From the NCBI GenBank assembly GCA_018609755.1, contig JAHENZ010000022.1:1-64000 (forward strand): a stretch of DNA of 64,000 bases, given 5' to 3'. This document shows, piece after piece, positions 44,659 to 52,955 of this stretch. A model generated the notes under the pieces. It was not told the origin of the DNA. It made no database searches and saw nothing but the letters and a program-made list of their open reading frames with translations. Position 1 is the stretch's first letter. Every line of letters starts with the position of its first letter. The position numbers and the translations under genes were made by a program. The DNA is from Salinivenus sp. Its GTDB lineage: Bacteria > Bacteroidota > Rhodothermia > Rhodothermales > Salinibacteraceae.

Positions 44659-45357
44659 TCAGTCACTGCCGAGGCGGCGAATTCGAAGATCGCGGAACCG
44701 ATAGACCTTGCCATCTTCGCCATGGTGCTGAATGCCGATGACGCCCTCCCGGTCGACGGTGTCGCGAACGGCGGTGGTCATCTCTCCATTCACCCAGATC
44801 TTGAGGCTGTCGCCCGCGGCCCGGATTCGATACTCGTTCCAGCCGGTGGGCTTAAACGCGTCTCCGTGCTCTTTCCGAAAGGAGACGCCCGCGAGGGAGT
44901 CCTCCTCCGGCGGATGCAGCCAGCCGCGACGCCCCTCGTCGTAGAGCCCACCGGACCACGCCCGATCGGTCGGGTCCACCTCGGCCTGATACCCATATAC
45001 GCGGTTCGTGTCTACCTGCGCCCGAAACATGAAGCCGGAGTTCGACTCGCGATCCGGCAGGCGAACCTCTCCCTCGAACACGAAATTGCCGTAGGTATCC
45101 TCGGTAACGAGGAAGAATTTGTCGTCGGCCTGCAATTCGATTGTGCCATTTTCGACACGGGCCTCGCCCCAGTCGTACGGATTCCGCCAGCCATCGAGCG
45201 ACTCGCCATCAAAGAGCTGGGTCCACTCCACTGTAGCCTCTGTAGCACTTTCTCCTCCAGATGAGGAGTCATCGGAGGACTGGCAGCCAGTGAGAAGAAC
45301 AGCAATCGGAAGAAAAGCGAAAAGAACGCCTCGCCGAAGTGCCGTGGAATACGTCAT
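44659..45357 (-). CDS. DUF1080 lipoprotein, 3-keto-glycoside hydrolase family
   Basis: This protein of about 232 residues has signal and lipobox IAVLLTGC and a Ser/Asp-rich linker. The concanavalin-like DUF1080 domain reads WTQLFDGESLDGWRNPYDWGEARVENGTIELQ, SNSGFMFRAQVD and GWNEYRIRAAGDSLKIWVNGEMTTAV...GVIGIQHHGEDGKVYRFRDLRI. The family includes enzymes that cleave 3-keto-glycosides. The track ORF extends 189 bp upstream into the oxidoreductase gene; the ATG at 45357 (MTYSTALRRG) is better. It lies 50 bp after the Gfo/Idh/MocA dehydrogenase gene, a pairing consistent with oxidation at C3 followed by hydrolysis. Confidence 0.88.
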   Translation of the reverse strand: MTYSTALRRGVLFAFLPIAVLLTGCQSSDDSSSGGESATEATVEWTQLFDGESLDGWRNPYDWGEARVENGTIELQADDKFFLVTEDTYGNFVFEGEVRLPDRESNSGFMFRAQVDTNRVYGYQAEVDPTDRAWSGGLYDEGRRGWLHPPEEDSLAGVSFRKEHGDAFKPTGWNEYRIRAAGDSLKIWVNGEMTTAVRDTVDREGVIGIQHHGEDGKVYRFRDLRIRRLGSD

Positions 45358-45407
45358 GAGTCTGCGGTCTGAATGTCCGGAGGTCTCGAAAGGCAGCATG
45401 GATTCCA

Positions 45408-46790
45408 TCAAACACTTGGCTCCCAGCCGGACTCGTACTCGCGGCTCCAAAGCTGCATCGCCTCCTCGTCGTCGACAATTTTGCCAGTGTCGGGGTCGGT
45501 CTGGAGGGTATGCCCGGTGCGCTGGGCAATGTTGCCGAGGTGACACAGCAAAACGCTCTTGCGTCCTTCCTCAATTGGGGAATGCGGCTCCTCTTCCCCC
45601 CGAATCGCCGCCAGAAAATTGGCAACGTGACGATCTGTGTTCGACCCGCCCCCCACGGTGCCGGTCCCACTGACCTGCTCTCCGGTCTGAGCCTCGTTGG
45701 CATACTCGATGAGGTTGTCGTCATTGTCGTACACCACGTACCCGCCGCGATCAACGATGAGCGTTCCTTCGGTGCCGTGAATGGACGCGCCGCGGCCGCC
45801 GCCCGGATCGCCATCCGTCCCCTTTAGCGGATTGGCGTTGCAGCTGCGTCCTTCCCACGCGATCATCTTGTCGTCGCCGAACTCATAGCTGGCCACCTGC
45901 GTGTCGTAGGCCTCCCAGTCGTCGTCGTAGTGGAAGCGTCCCCCGCTGGAGGTGACCTTCGTGGGGTGATCCACGTCGAGCGCCCAGCGGCAGACATCAA
46001 TCTCGTGGGTCCCGTTGTTGCAGATCTCCGCCGTGCCCCAGTGCCAGCGCCAGTGCCAGTTATAGTGCACGAGGTTTTCCATGTAGTCGCGGCGCGGGGC
46101 CGGCCCCTGCCAGAGCTCATAGTTGAGCCAGTCGGGGGCCTGCGCAGGCGTCTTCAAATCGAGCGGCCCGCGGTCGTTGGCGTACCAGGCCCGCCCGTAG
46201 TACGGCTCGCCAATGATGCCGTCCCGAATCTTCTGAACGGCCTCAATTGAGCGGGGAGAGGACCGCTGCTGGTTGCCCATCTGCACGACGAGGTCCGAGT
46301 GCTTCTGCTGTGCCTCCAGCAGCAGTTCGCCTTCGTGCGGGTTGTGGCTGCACGGCTTCTCGACGTAGACGTGCTTTCCCGCATCCATCGCGAGGAGCGT
46401 GGCGGGGGCGTGCCAGTGATCCGGCGCCGCAATCGCAATCGCGTCCAGATCGTCATTTTCCAGCATGCGGCGCACGTCGGGTACGCCCTCCGGCTGCCGC
46501 TCCTGCAACGGCTCCCCCCCATCCGGGTCCGTAATCGACGCAATGGCACGATCGATCGCCCGCGAGTCAACGTCGCATACGTAGCCGACTTCCGCCCCCT
46601 CCGTACGCGCAAACACTTCGGTGAGGTAATGGCCTCGGCTGTTCACGCCCATCACGCCCACAACGACCCGATCGTTGGGCGCCCCGACTCCGAACGCTGG
46701 GGATAATGATCCAGCCACGCTGAGCCCGACGCCGGCCGCAGCTGTACGCTTGAGAAAATCGCGACGATGTACGCCGTCCAAGTTGCCCAT
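45408..46790 (-). CDS. Tat-exported Gfo/Idh/MocA oxidoreductase
   Basis: This 460-residue dehydrogenase has a twin-arginine signal (VHRRDFLKRTAAAGVGLSVAGSLSPAFG), a Rossmann domain (VVVGVMGVNSRGHYLTEVFARTEGAEVGYVCDVD) and the family EKP motif in GKHVYVEKPCSHNPHEG. The C-terminal substrate domain includes LVHYNWHWRWHWGTAEICNNGTHEIDVCRWAL. Relatives with this exported form oxidise the C3 hydroxyl of glycosides, and the DUF1080 genes on both sides support that. The nucleotide would have to be folded in before Tat export. The track start is 222 bp too early; the ATG at 46790 was chosen. Confidence 0.9.
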   Translation of the reverse strand: MGNLDGVHRRDFLKRTAAAGVGLSVAGSLSPAFGVGAPNDRVVVGVMGVNSRGHYLTEVFARTEGAEVGYVCDVDSRAIDRAIASITDPDGGEPLQERQPEGVPDVRRMLENDDLDAIAIAAPDHWHAPATLLAMDAGKHVYVEKPCSHNPHEGELLLEAQQKHSDLVVQMGNQQRSSPRSIEAVQKIRDGIIGEPYYGRAWYANDRGPLDLKTPAQAPDWLNYELWQGPAPRRDYMENLVHYNWHWRWHWGTAEICNNGTHEIDVCRWALDVDHPTKVTSSGGRFHYDDDWEAYDTQVASYEFGDDKMIAWEGRSCNANPLKGTDGDPGGGRGASIHGTEGTLIVDRGGYVVYDNDDNLIEYANEAQTGEQVSGTGTVGGGSNTDRHVANFLAAIRGEEEPHSPIEEGRKSVLLCHLGNIAQRTGHTLQTDPDTGKIVDDEEAMQLWSREYESGWEPSV

Positions 46791-46869
46791 TAGAGAATCA
46801 GATTGATCAGAGATTGGCGACAGGGAACCATTCAGGTGCAGGCAGAGCGGCGGTCCTACGCTTCGTTTC

Positions 46870-47673
46870 CTACTCGCCGGCGGGGAGCTCCCGGATTTTG
46901 ACGTTGCGGAACCAGAAGTCGTTGCCGTGATCCTGCAAGACGATGTGGCCGGCTCGTCGCGTCCGAAAGCCCTCGATGTCTGCGTACTTGCTGGCCGCAA
47001 ACAGGGAGTCAAATTCGGCGGTGTCCAGGTTGTATTCCACCACCTTCTCGCCGTTGAGCCAGTGCTCCCCGTGATTTCCGCGAAAGACCACCCGGGTCTG
47101 ATTCCATTCCCCCACTGGCTTCAGCGATTTGTTATCGTTGGGAGGAATCAAGTCGTAGAGTCCGGCGGCGCGATGGCTCGGCTCTTCCGAATCGGGGTGC
47201 CGCTTATCGTCGAGAAGCTGGTACTCAAACCCGAGCGCGGCGTACTGCGGCTCGTGGGTCGTCGAAAGCGAGTCGGAGACGTTGTACTTGATGCCGCTAT
47301 TCCCCCCCTCACTCGCCTTCCACTCCAGTTTGAGCTCGAAGTCGCGGTAGGTGTCGGTCGTCATGATGTCGCCGCCCTCCAGCGGCTGGCCGTCCGGGGC
47401 AGTGGGCACCTCCCCGCTCTCGACCTTCCGGATCGTGCCGTCCAGAATTTTCCAGTGGCCCTTCGGAATGGAATCGCGACCGAGTCCCGTCCAGCCGTCG
47501 AAGCTGGTGCCGTCGAAGAGAAGCGTCCAGCCCGCCTCCTGCTCGGCCTGAGTCAGCGTATTCGCGGCCGTCGATTGGGCCTCTTCTCCATCGTCGTCCG
47601 AACTGCTTGACGTGCAGGCAATCCCCGAAACGAGGAGGATTCCGACGAGCAAAACCGTAGAAATCGTGCGCAT
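46870..47673 (-). CDS. DUF1080 lipoprotein, second 3-keto-glycoside hydrolase-family member
   Basis: This 267-residue lipoprotein has lipobox VSGIAC and a Ser/Asp linker. Its DUF1080 domain reads WTLLFDGTSFDGWTGLG, FELKLEWKASEGGNSGIKYNVS, YEYQLLDDKRHPDS-like FEYQLLDDKRHPDSEEPSHRAAGLYDLIPP and VVFRGNHGEHWLNGEKVVEYNLD...RRAGHIVLQDHGNDFWFRNVKIREL. It is diverged from the paralogue at 44659, so the two may act on different linkages or anomers. As the first gene of the GH31/MTAN run, it has the predicted operator at 47848 in its upstream region. Confidence 0.9.
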   Translation of the reverse strand: MRTISTVLLVGILLVSGIACTSSSSDDDGEEAQSTAANTLTQAEQEAGWTLLFDGTSFDGWTGLGRDSIPKGHWKILDGTIRKVESGEVPTAPDGQPLEGGDIMTTDTYRDFELKLEWKASEGGNSGIKYNVSDSLSTTHEPQYAALGFEYQLLDDKRHPDSEEPSHRAAGLYDLIPPNDNKSLKPVGEWNQTRVVFRGNHGEHWLNGEKVVEYNLDTAEFDSLFAASKYADIEGFRTRRAGHIVLQDHGNDFWFRNVKIRELPAGE

Positions 47674-47847
47674 AACCAGTATATTCTCTCAAACTTGCGT
47701 GTGTGAAGACCGTCGTACCCCCGTCAGCACGAGGACAAAAGACCGAAACCGCTTCCAATAACAGTCGAAACGAATACCACCTGGCCAATGGGGACTGGGA
47801 CCCGAAAACACGAGGAGACGTTCGTGCTGTCTCGCTCAGCGCGAGAC

Positions 47848-47859
47848 TTATCCGGTTAA
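47848..47859. promoter_or_regulatory. predicted LacI-family operator upstream of the DUF1080 cluster
   Basis: TTATCCGGTTAA (TTAACCGGATAA on the other strand) lies 175 bp upstream of the DUF1080 gene at 47673. It is followed by GTAAC as in the dctP site read on the opposite strand. It is the least perfect of the four sites. Confidence 0.5.
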
Positions 47860-47917
47860 GTAACTGCTTGCCCCTCCAAAAAGTCAAGGCGATCTGTCTC
47901 CTATTTGTCCCAGCCCC

Positions 47918-48877
47918 TCACCGATCTACGTCCTCGGTATGCGCTTCTCCGTCCAGATATGGCTGCACCTCCGCCCAGGTCGGGATGCCCTCCGAGTCAC
48001 CCGTGACGGTCGTAGCCAATCCGCCGGCGACATTGCCAAGTCGGAGCGATCGTCCCACGGACCATTCTCGGAGCTGTCCGGCCAAATACCCGGCGGTGAA
48101 GGCATCCCCGGCCCCCACAACGTCGACCACCTCCACGTCGATGGCCGTTCGACGTTCGAGGTCGCCGTTCCCATTCACGGCTAATGCCCCCTTCTCTCCC
48201 AGTCGCACGACGACCTGACGAGGCCCCATTTTACGCAGTGCCCGTGCCGCCTCGGCCGGGTCTTCCTCATCAGTCAGCAGCGTGGCCTCGCCCGCCCCGG
48301 TCAGCACGGTGTGGACGTACGGCATCATCTCAAGAAGCTCCGCACGGGCCTCCTCTTCCGACCAGAGTTTTCGACGGACGTTGGGATCGAGCGATACGGC
48401 CACATCCTCGGCCTCTGCAATCTGCAGGGCCTCCCACACCGTCTCCCGACAGGACGCACTCAGGGCCGGCGTAATGCCGGTAAGGTGGAGATACTCCGCC
48501 TGCGCCACGTATTCTGCATCGAGATCGGACGGGACCATGCGACTGGCAGCAGAATCGTCGCGGTAGTAGTAGACGCGGGTCAGGTCGGAGCGGCGGCGCT
48601 CTTTAAAGTATACGCCCGTGGGGGCCTCCTCGTCTTCCACGACCCGAGAGGTGTCCACGCCCTCACCCCGGATCGCTGACTGCACACAGGCCCCAAACTC
48701 GTCTGCCCCCACCCGGCTCATCCACCCCGTCTCGTGTCCGAGGCGGGCAAGTCCAATGGCCACGTTGGATTCAGCCCCGCCGACGTATCGCTCAAACTGG
48801 CGGGCGTGGCGCAGCAATCCCGACTGCGTCGGCGTCATCTGAATCATGGACTCGCCCAGCGTTACGACGTCAAGCAT
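47918..48877 (-). CDS. kdgK: 2-dehydro-3-deoxygluconokinase (PfkB family)
   Basis: This 319-residue kinase phosphorylates KDG to KDPG, joining uronate breakdown to the Entner-Doudoroff pathway. PfkB signatures are VGGAESNVAIGLARLGHETGWMSRVGADEFG near the N terminus and the catalytic-base block VDVVGAGDAFTAGYLAGQL near the C terminus; LDPNVRRKLWS and the N-terminal LGESMIQMTPTQSGLLRHA fit KdgK rather than fructokinase. The gene is the most upstream member of the locus in the window, separated by the operator region from the DUF1080 gene. KDPG aldolase is not nearby. Confidence 0.92.
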   Translation of the reverse strand: MLDVVTLGESMIQMTPTQSGLLRHARQFERYVGGAESNVAIGLARLGHETGWMSRVGADEFGACVQSAIRGEGVDTSRVVEDEEAPTGVYFKERRRSDLTRVYYYRDDSAASRMVPSDLDAEYVAQAEYLHLTGITPALSASCRETVWEALQIAEAEDVAVSLDPNVRRKLWSEEEARAELLEMMPYVHTVLTGAGEATLLTDEEDPAEAARALRKMGPRQVVVRLGEKGALAVNGNGDLERRTAIDVEVVDVVGAGDAFTAGYLAGQLREWSVGRSLRLGNVAGGLATTVTGDSEGIPTWAEVQPYLDGEAHTEDVDR

Positions 48878-49172
48878 TCACGAATCGGGAAATCATTGAG
48901 GGAGTTGCGAATAGACATACGATCACCGCCCCCCTACGCTAGACGGCAGGTGAGAAAAGATCAACCTTCGACGACGACATCCGGCACTCCAAAGAGAGGT
49001 GCTCGCCTCACTGAATTTCAAACTCCTCCAATGCCAACCGCACCTTGGGTGTTTGACTCTATCTCAATGCGCCCACGCTCCCGCGTCCTCTTTCGCTTAC
49101 AGAAATGGAGTGTCCCCTTTGCTGAGAAGCGAACGAGCCCACAGCTTCGAATCATAAGCGCGTCTCGCCTTC

Positions 49173-49952
49173 TCATTCAATTACGCCGCGTTCGGCCAGC
49201 GACGTATGGTCCATGCCCGCGATAATGAGGTGGTCGTGGACTGGAATGCCCATCGTTTGTCCTGCTTCCACCAGTTGACGAGTGATGCGAACGTCCTCAC
49301 GGCTGGGCTCGGGGTTGCCGGAGGGGTGGTTGTGGAGACAAATCACCGCTGCTGCGTCGTCGAGGATGGCCTGCTCAAAGACCCCGCGCGGTTCAACGAC
49401 ACTCGAGGAGAGTCCCCCTTCGCTCACTGTATAGTCGCCGATGATGACGTTGGCCGTGTTCAGATGAACAACCTTGAATACCTCCTTCTTGAGGTCCCGC
49501 ATGAGGGGACCGTACACGTCTGCCACGTCGCCGGGACAGGTCACCTGGACGCGCTCCTCCTGCTGCCGCTGGGACTCGACCCGGCGGCCGGCCTCGAAAG
49601 CTGCGGTGAGCTTGGCTGCCTTGGCCGGCCCCACCCCCTGGGTGCGAGTCAGTTCTTTGGGCTTGCGCTGCGAGACGGCGTGGAGCGAGCCGTAGCTCTG
49701 CAGGAGCGACCGCCCCAACTCGACCGCCGAGACGGGACCGTCGCTCGTGCGCGTGCCAGACCCAAGCAGAAGCGCCAGCACCTCGGCGTCGGACAACACC
49801 GTGGGCCCGTGCTGCAAGAGCTTCTCGCGGGGCTGATCGGACGGGTCCCACTCGTGGATGGGGACGTGGTAGAGAAGCGCGGGCTCACTCGACTCCTCGT
49901 CGGCGGAAGAATCGGACTCCGGGTCTTCGGAAGAAGAGTTCGTGGCTCCCAT
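49173..49952 (-). CDS. radC: RadC-family JAMM domain protein
   Basis: This 259-residue protein has an N-terminal helix-hairpin-helix region (REKLLQHGPTVLSDAEVLALLLGSGTR...LTRTQGVGPAKAAKLTAAFEAGRR) and a C-terminal JAMM/MPN metalloprotease-like domain with HNHPSGNPEPSREDVRIT. RadC has no confirmed repair role; it is often linked to natural competence and mobile elements. An acidic N-terminal extension (SSSEDPESDSSADEESSEP) is halophile-like. The track ORF begins 51 bp earlier; the ATG at 49952 (MGATNSSSED) was chosen. It is followed upstream by rho with a 96-bp gap. Confidence 0.93.
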   Translation of the reverse strand: MGATNSSSEDPESDSSADEESSEPALLYHVPIHEWDPSDQPREKLLQHGPTVLSDAEVLALLLGSGTRTSDGPVSAVELGRSLLQSYGSLHAVSQRKPKELTRTQGVGPAKAAKLTAAFEAGRRVESQRQQEERVQVTCPGDVADVYGPLMRDLKKEVFKVVHLNTANVIIGDYTVSEGGLSSSVVEPRGVFEQAILDDAAAVICLHNHPSGNPEPSREDVRITRQLVEAGQTMGIPVHDHLIIAGMDHTSLAERGVIE

Positions 49953-50048
49953 GAGAGAAGATGATCTTGAGGTTATTACTGAATGCACCCTCAAGACACA
50001 CAATCTCCCTCAATTATAACGTCAGCTCCGCCCGTCCCCTGGTGGAGA

Positions 50049-51170
50049 CTATTCCGGCACCAGCTCATTCAGCAGGTGCGCGTTCGAGGGGCTGTTCTGC
50101 AGGTGCCGTTGGAGTGCCTGCATCGCCTCGATGGGCGAGCGGGAATTGAGTGCGCGGAAGAGTTGGTTGTGCTTCTTCCGGCGCACCTCGCCCAGCAGCC
50201 GCTCCTCATTCCGGGTGCCGCTCTCCCGCAGATTGACCGCTGGGAAAATGCGCTTGTCGGCCATCTCGCGGTCCAGGACAATCTCGGAATTCCCCGTGCC
50301 CTTGAATTCCTCGAAGATGACCTCGTCCATCCGGCTTCCAGTGTCGACGAGCGCTGTAGCTATGATCGTGAGCGAACCGCCCCCCTCGACGTTGCGGGCC
50401 GCGCCGAAAATCTGGCGCGGGATCTTGAGCGCCTCGGCGTCAAGCCCACCTGAGAGCGTGCGACCACTGCCGTCGACCCAGAGGTTGAACGTGCGACCGA
50501 GACGGGTCAAGGAGTCGAGCAGGAGCACGACGTCCTTTCCCGTCTCCACGAGCCGCTTCGCGTGCTCCAGAGCGAGGGTCGAAACGCGAACGTGGTTGTC
50601 TTCTCCCCGATCGTTGGAGGACGCAAAGACCTGCGACTCTGTGGTACGCCGAAAGTCGGTCACCTCTTCCGGACGCTCGTCCACGAGTAGCGACACGAGC
50701 TCGACTTCCGGATGATTGGCCGTCACGCCCGCCGCGATGTCCTTGAGCATGACGGTCTTGCCGGCCCGCGGCGGCGAGACGATGAGAGCCCGCTGCCCCT
50801 TCCCGAGCGGGGCCACGAGGTCGAGCACCCGCATGGACATGTCATCGGTGCCCGTAATGAGATTGAGCTTCTCGTCCGGGTAAATGCTGGCCCCGTGATC
50901 GAACGTCTTGAGCTGCGCCCATTCCTTGGGCGGCATGCCCATGACGCTGTCGATCCAGCCAACCTGCATCCCGCCCTTGCGGCCGGGTTTGAGATCTCCC
51001 TCTATGACGACCCCGTCCCGCAGATTAAACTTGCGAATGAGGGGCGGCGGCATGAACGGATCATCGTCATCTTTGGGGAGATCCGGCCGCAGCTCACGCA
51101 TGAAGCCGTACTTCTTATCCCCAATCAGCTCGAGGAGACGACGAAATTTCTTTTTCTCGTTTTCGGACAT
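50049..51170 (-). CDS. rho: transcription termination factor Rho, short form
   Basis: This 373-residue hexameric RNA helicase has Walker A in IVSPPRAGKTVMLKDIAAG, Walker B in KDVVLLLDSLTRLGRTFN, the Q-loop/R-loop region DGSGRTLSGGLDAEALKIPRQIFGAARN and DREMADKRIFPAVNLRESGTRNEE. It is shorter than E. coli Rho (419): the N-terminal helical Rho_N domain is missing and only a cold-shock-like RNA-binding segment (KKYGFMRELRPDLPKDDDDPFMPPPLIRKFNLRDGVVIEG) precedes the motor. Most Bacteroidota have a longer N terminus, so this form is notable. A 708-bp gap precedes it and may carry an autoregulatory leader. Confidence 0.96.
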   Translation of the reverse strand: MSENEKKKFRRLLELIGDKKYGFMRELRPDLPKDDDDPFMPPPLIRKFNLRDGVVIEGDLKPGRKGGMQVGWIDSVMGMPPKEWAQLKTFDHGASIYPDEKLNLITGTDDMSMRVLDLVAPLGKGQRALIVSPPRAGKTVMLKDIAAGVTANHPEVELVSLLVDERPEEVTDFRRTTESQVFASSNDRGEDNHVRVSTLALEHAKRLVETGKDVVLLLDSLTRLGRTFNLWVDGSGRTLSGGLDAEALKIPRQIFGAARNVEGGGSLTIIATALVDTGSRMDEVIFEEFKGTGNSEIVLDREMADKRIFPAVNLRESGTRNEERLLGEVRRKKHNQLFRALNSRSPIEAMQALQRHLQNSPSNAHLLNELVPE

Positions 51171-51878
51171 AGTCGGTTACACGATGAGTGATAAAGTCGA
51201 CAGGGATCACACCGGACCGATCCTGTCGATAGCGTACAGAGAAATTGTTTGATTGAGCTCCGAATGGTCAGTCTCAAAGATCCAGGCCTGACCGCTCGTC
51301 GTTACCCTGTTCTGCGGAATCGTCCCGCATTTCCATGCTCGGTTCCGTGGGAAAGAATGTCTCAGGGGTGTCATCCCGCCCCAGCCGACAAACCCCACAA
51401 TCCCATAGGAGCAGAACAAATCGTCTACAAGAGATCTGCCACACGAACGTACACACACAATGCCAGAAATCTCTGTCCATCCTCCGGTACTGTCCGGAGC
51501 GGGGTGCTGTCACCAATTCCTCCGAGAAACGGGATCACTGGATCAAGGAATAGGACAGCCGGACCTCCCGGCCGCCAAGAGGGACGAGTCGTCCAAATAT
51601 AGTAGGGGGAAAATAGACGCGGATTCAAAAAGGGAGACCATGGCCCAACGGTCCGGACCAGCCCTGACACTTCACCTTACGAATCTAGCCATGAGAGGCG
51701 CCGGACTACATACAAAATACCGTACGTCTGTAATCCGACATTGAGATTTCCCCGACCCCTCACGCCGGTGAGGGACCACTCTCAGGAAAGCCAAGACGGC
51801 ATTCCAGAGGGCAACAGTACTGGCGCCAAGCCAGAAGATAGGTCCTTCAATCATTTGGGGGAACGCCGAGGTAGGTAG
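51171..51878. other. 708-bp gene-free region upstream of rho
   Basis: No credible coding frame or RNA gene was found. A hairpin CTCCGG-TACTG-TCCGGAG lies near 51482-51500, and AT-rich segments occur near 51235-51260 and 51595-51640. The gap separates the divergent rho and alpha/beta hydrolase genes and is likely to hold both promoters and a long rho leader, as seen for autoregulated rho genes elsewhere. Confidence 0.45.
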
Positions 51879-52709
51879 ATGGTTTCCCGCACTCCGATTC
51901 GCGTCCGTTCTGCCATCCGAACGCCCGGACTTGTGACCTATCAGGACCTGCATTTCGAGCAAGATGGCCCTCCCGATGCTCCCCGTCTCCTTTTGCTTCA
52001 TGGGTGGGGAAGCAGCGCACAAAACCTGCGTCCACTCGCCAATGCCCTCTCCACCTCCTACCGCACACACACGATCGACTTGCCCGGTCACGGGGCTTCT
52101 CCTCCACCGCCTGAGCCGTGGGGTGTTCCGGAGCATGCTGCCCTTCTACACGCGTACATCGATCAGGAAATTCAATCCCCCGTCACGATCCTCGGTCACT
52201 CGAATGGGGGACGCATCGCCATGTATATGGCCAGCACCCCGGAGCACGCGCCCCTCGTCGATCGCCTCGTGCTCATTAGCCCCTCGGGCATCCAACCGGA
52301 GCGGTCCTGGAGCTACCATCTACGATCCGCTTTCGCCAACGCCCTTAAAGCCCCGTTCCAAATCCTGCCGTCTCCTCTCCGGGCGCCGGCCATGGATTGG
52401 CTCCGGCATTCCCTCGTCTGGCGCCTGCTGGGATCGTCCGACTACAACACGCTCTCCGGCGTCATGCGTGAAACATTTGTCAAAACCGTCAATCACCACC
52501 TGAACGGAGAACTGAAGCGCATAGAGGTCCCCACGCTCCTGTTCTGGGGAACGGAGGACGAGGCGGTCTCTCGGAAGCAAATGACGGTGATTGAAGACGC
52601 AATCGAGGACTGTGGACTCGTCGAACTGGAGGGGGCCGGCCACTACAGTCACCTCGACGACTTTGACACTGTTCTCTCCTCTACCCGACATTTCTTAGAG
52701 CATACCTAG
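51879..52709 (+). CDS. alpha/beta-fold hydrolase
   Basis: This protein of about 276 residues has the lid-bearing alpha/beta hydrolase fold. The oxyanion/HG motif is LLLLHGWGSSAQNLR, the nucleophile elbow VTILGHSNGGRIAMYM (Ser), the acid in TLLFWGTEDEAV and the His in LEGAGHYSHLDD. Substrate unknown; esterase, lipase or haloperoxidase-like are all possible. An internal GTG at 51933 (VTYQDLHFEQDG) could be the true start. The Mur-ligase gene follows on the same strand after REP copy D. Confidence 0.88.
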   Translation: MVSRTPIRVRSAIRTPGLVTYQDLHFEQDGPPDAPRLLLLHGWGSSAQNLRPLANALSTSYRTHTIDLPGHGASPPPPEPWGVPEHAALLHAYIDQEIQSPVTILGHSNGGRIAMYMASTPEHAPLVDRLVLISPSGIQPERSWSYHLRSAFANALKAPFQILPSPLRAPAMDWLRHSLVWRLLGSSDYNTLSGVMRETFVKTVNHHLNGELKRIEVPTLLFWGTEDEAVSRKQMTVIEDAIEDCGLVELEGAGHYSHLDDFDTVLSSTRHFLEHT

Positions 52710-52762
52710 TGTATCGCCAACCGTGTGATCGGTAGAGTCGACTCGCAAGAAGAGACACGTTT

Positions 52763-52793
52763 TGTAGCGCCGTTGGAGTCCAACGGCGCTTCA
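52763..52793. repeat. REP-like palindrome, copy D
   Basis: TGTAGCGCCGTTGGA-G-TCCAACGGCGCTTCA lies in the 246-bp gap between the hydrolase and Mur-ligase genes. Similarity with copy A at 13886 continues for about 100 bp to the right (GGGGCGATTT, GCGTGTCG.GACTCTTC, ATTGACAGTTGACA), so these two are copies of a larger unit. Confidence 0.85.
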
Positions 52794-52955
52794 GGGGCGA
52801 TTTCGGCCGAAATCTCGGTAAACGTGTGTGCCGCGTGTCGCGACTCTTCTCTCCAAACCATTGACAGTTGACATAGCACTATCCTCCGCAGAGCCCTCCC
52901 TTCGGCGGAGTGCTCTTTCGCTTCACAGTCTATTCTCCAGCCCGACGTTGCCCTG

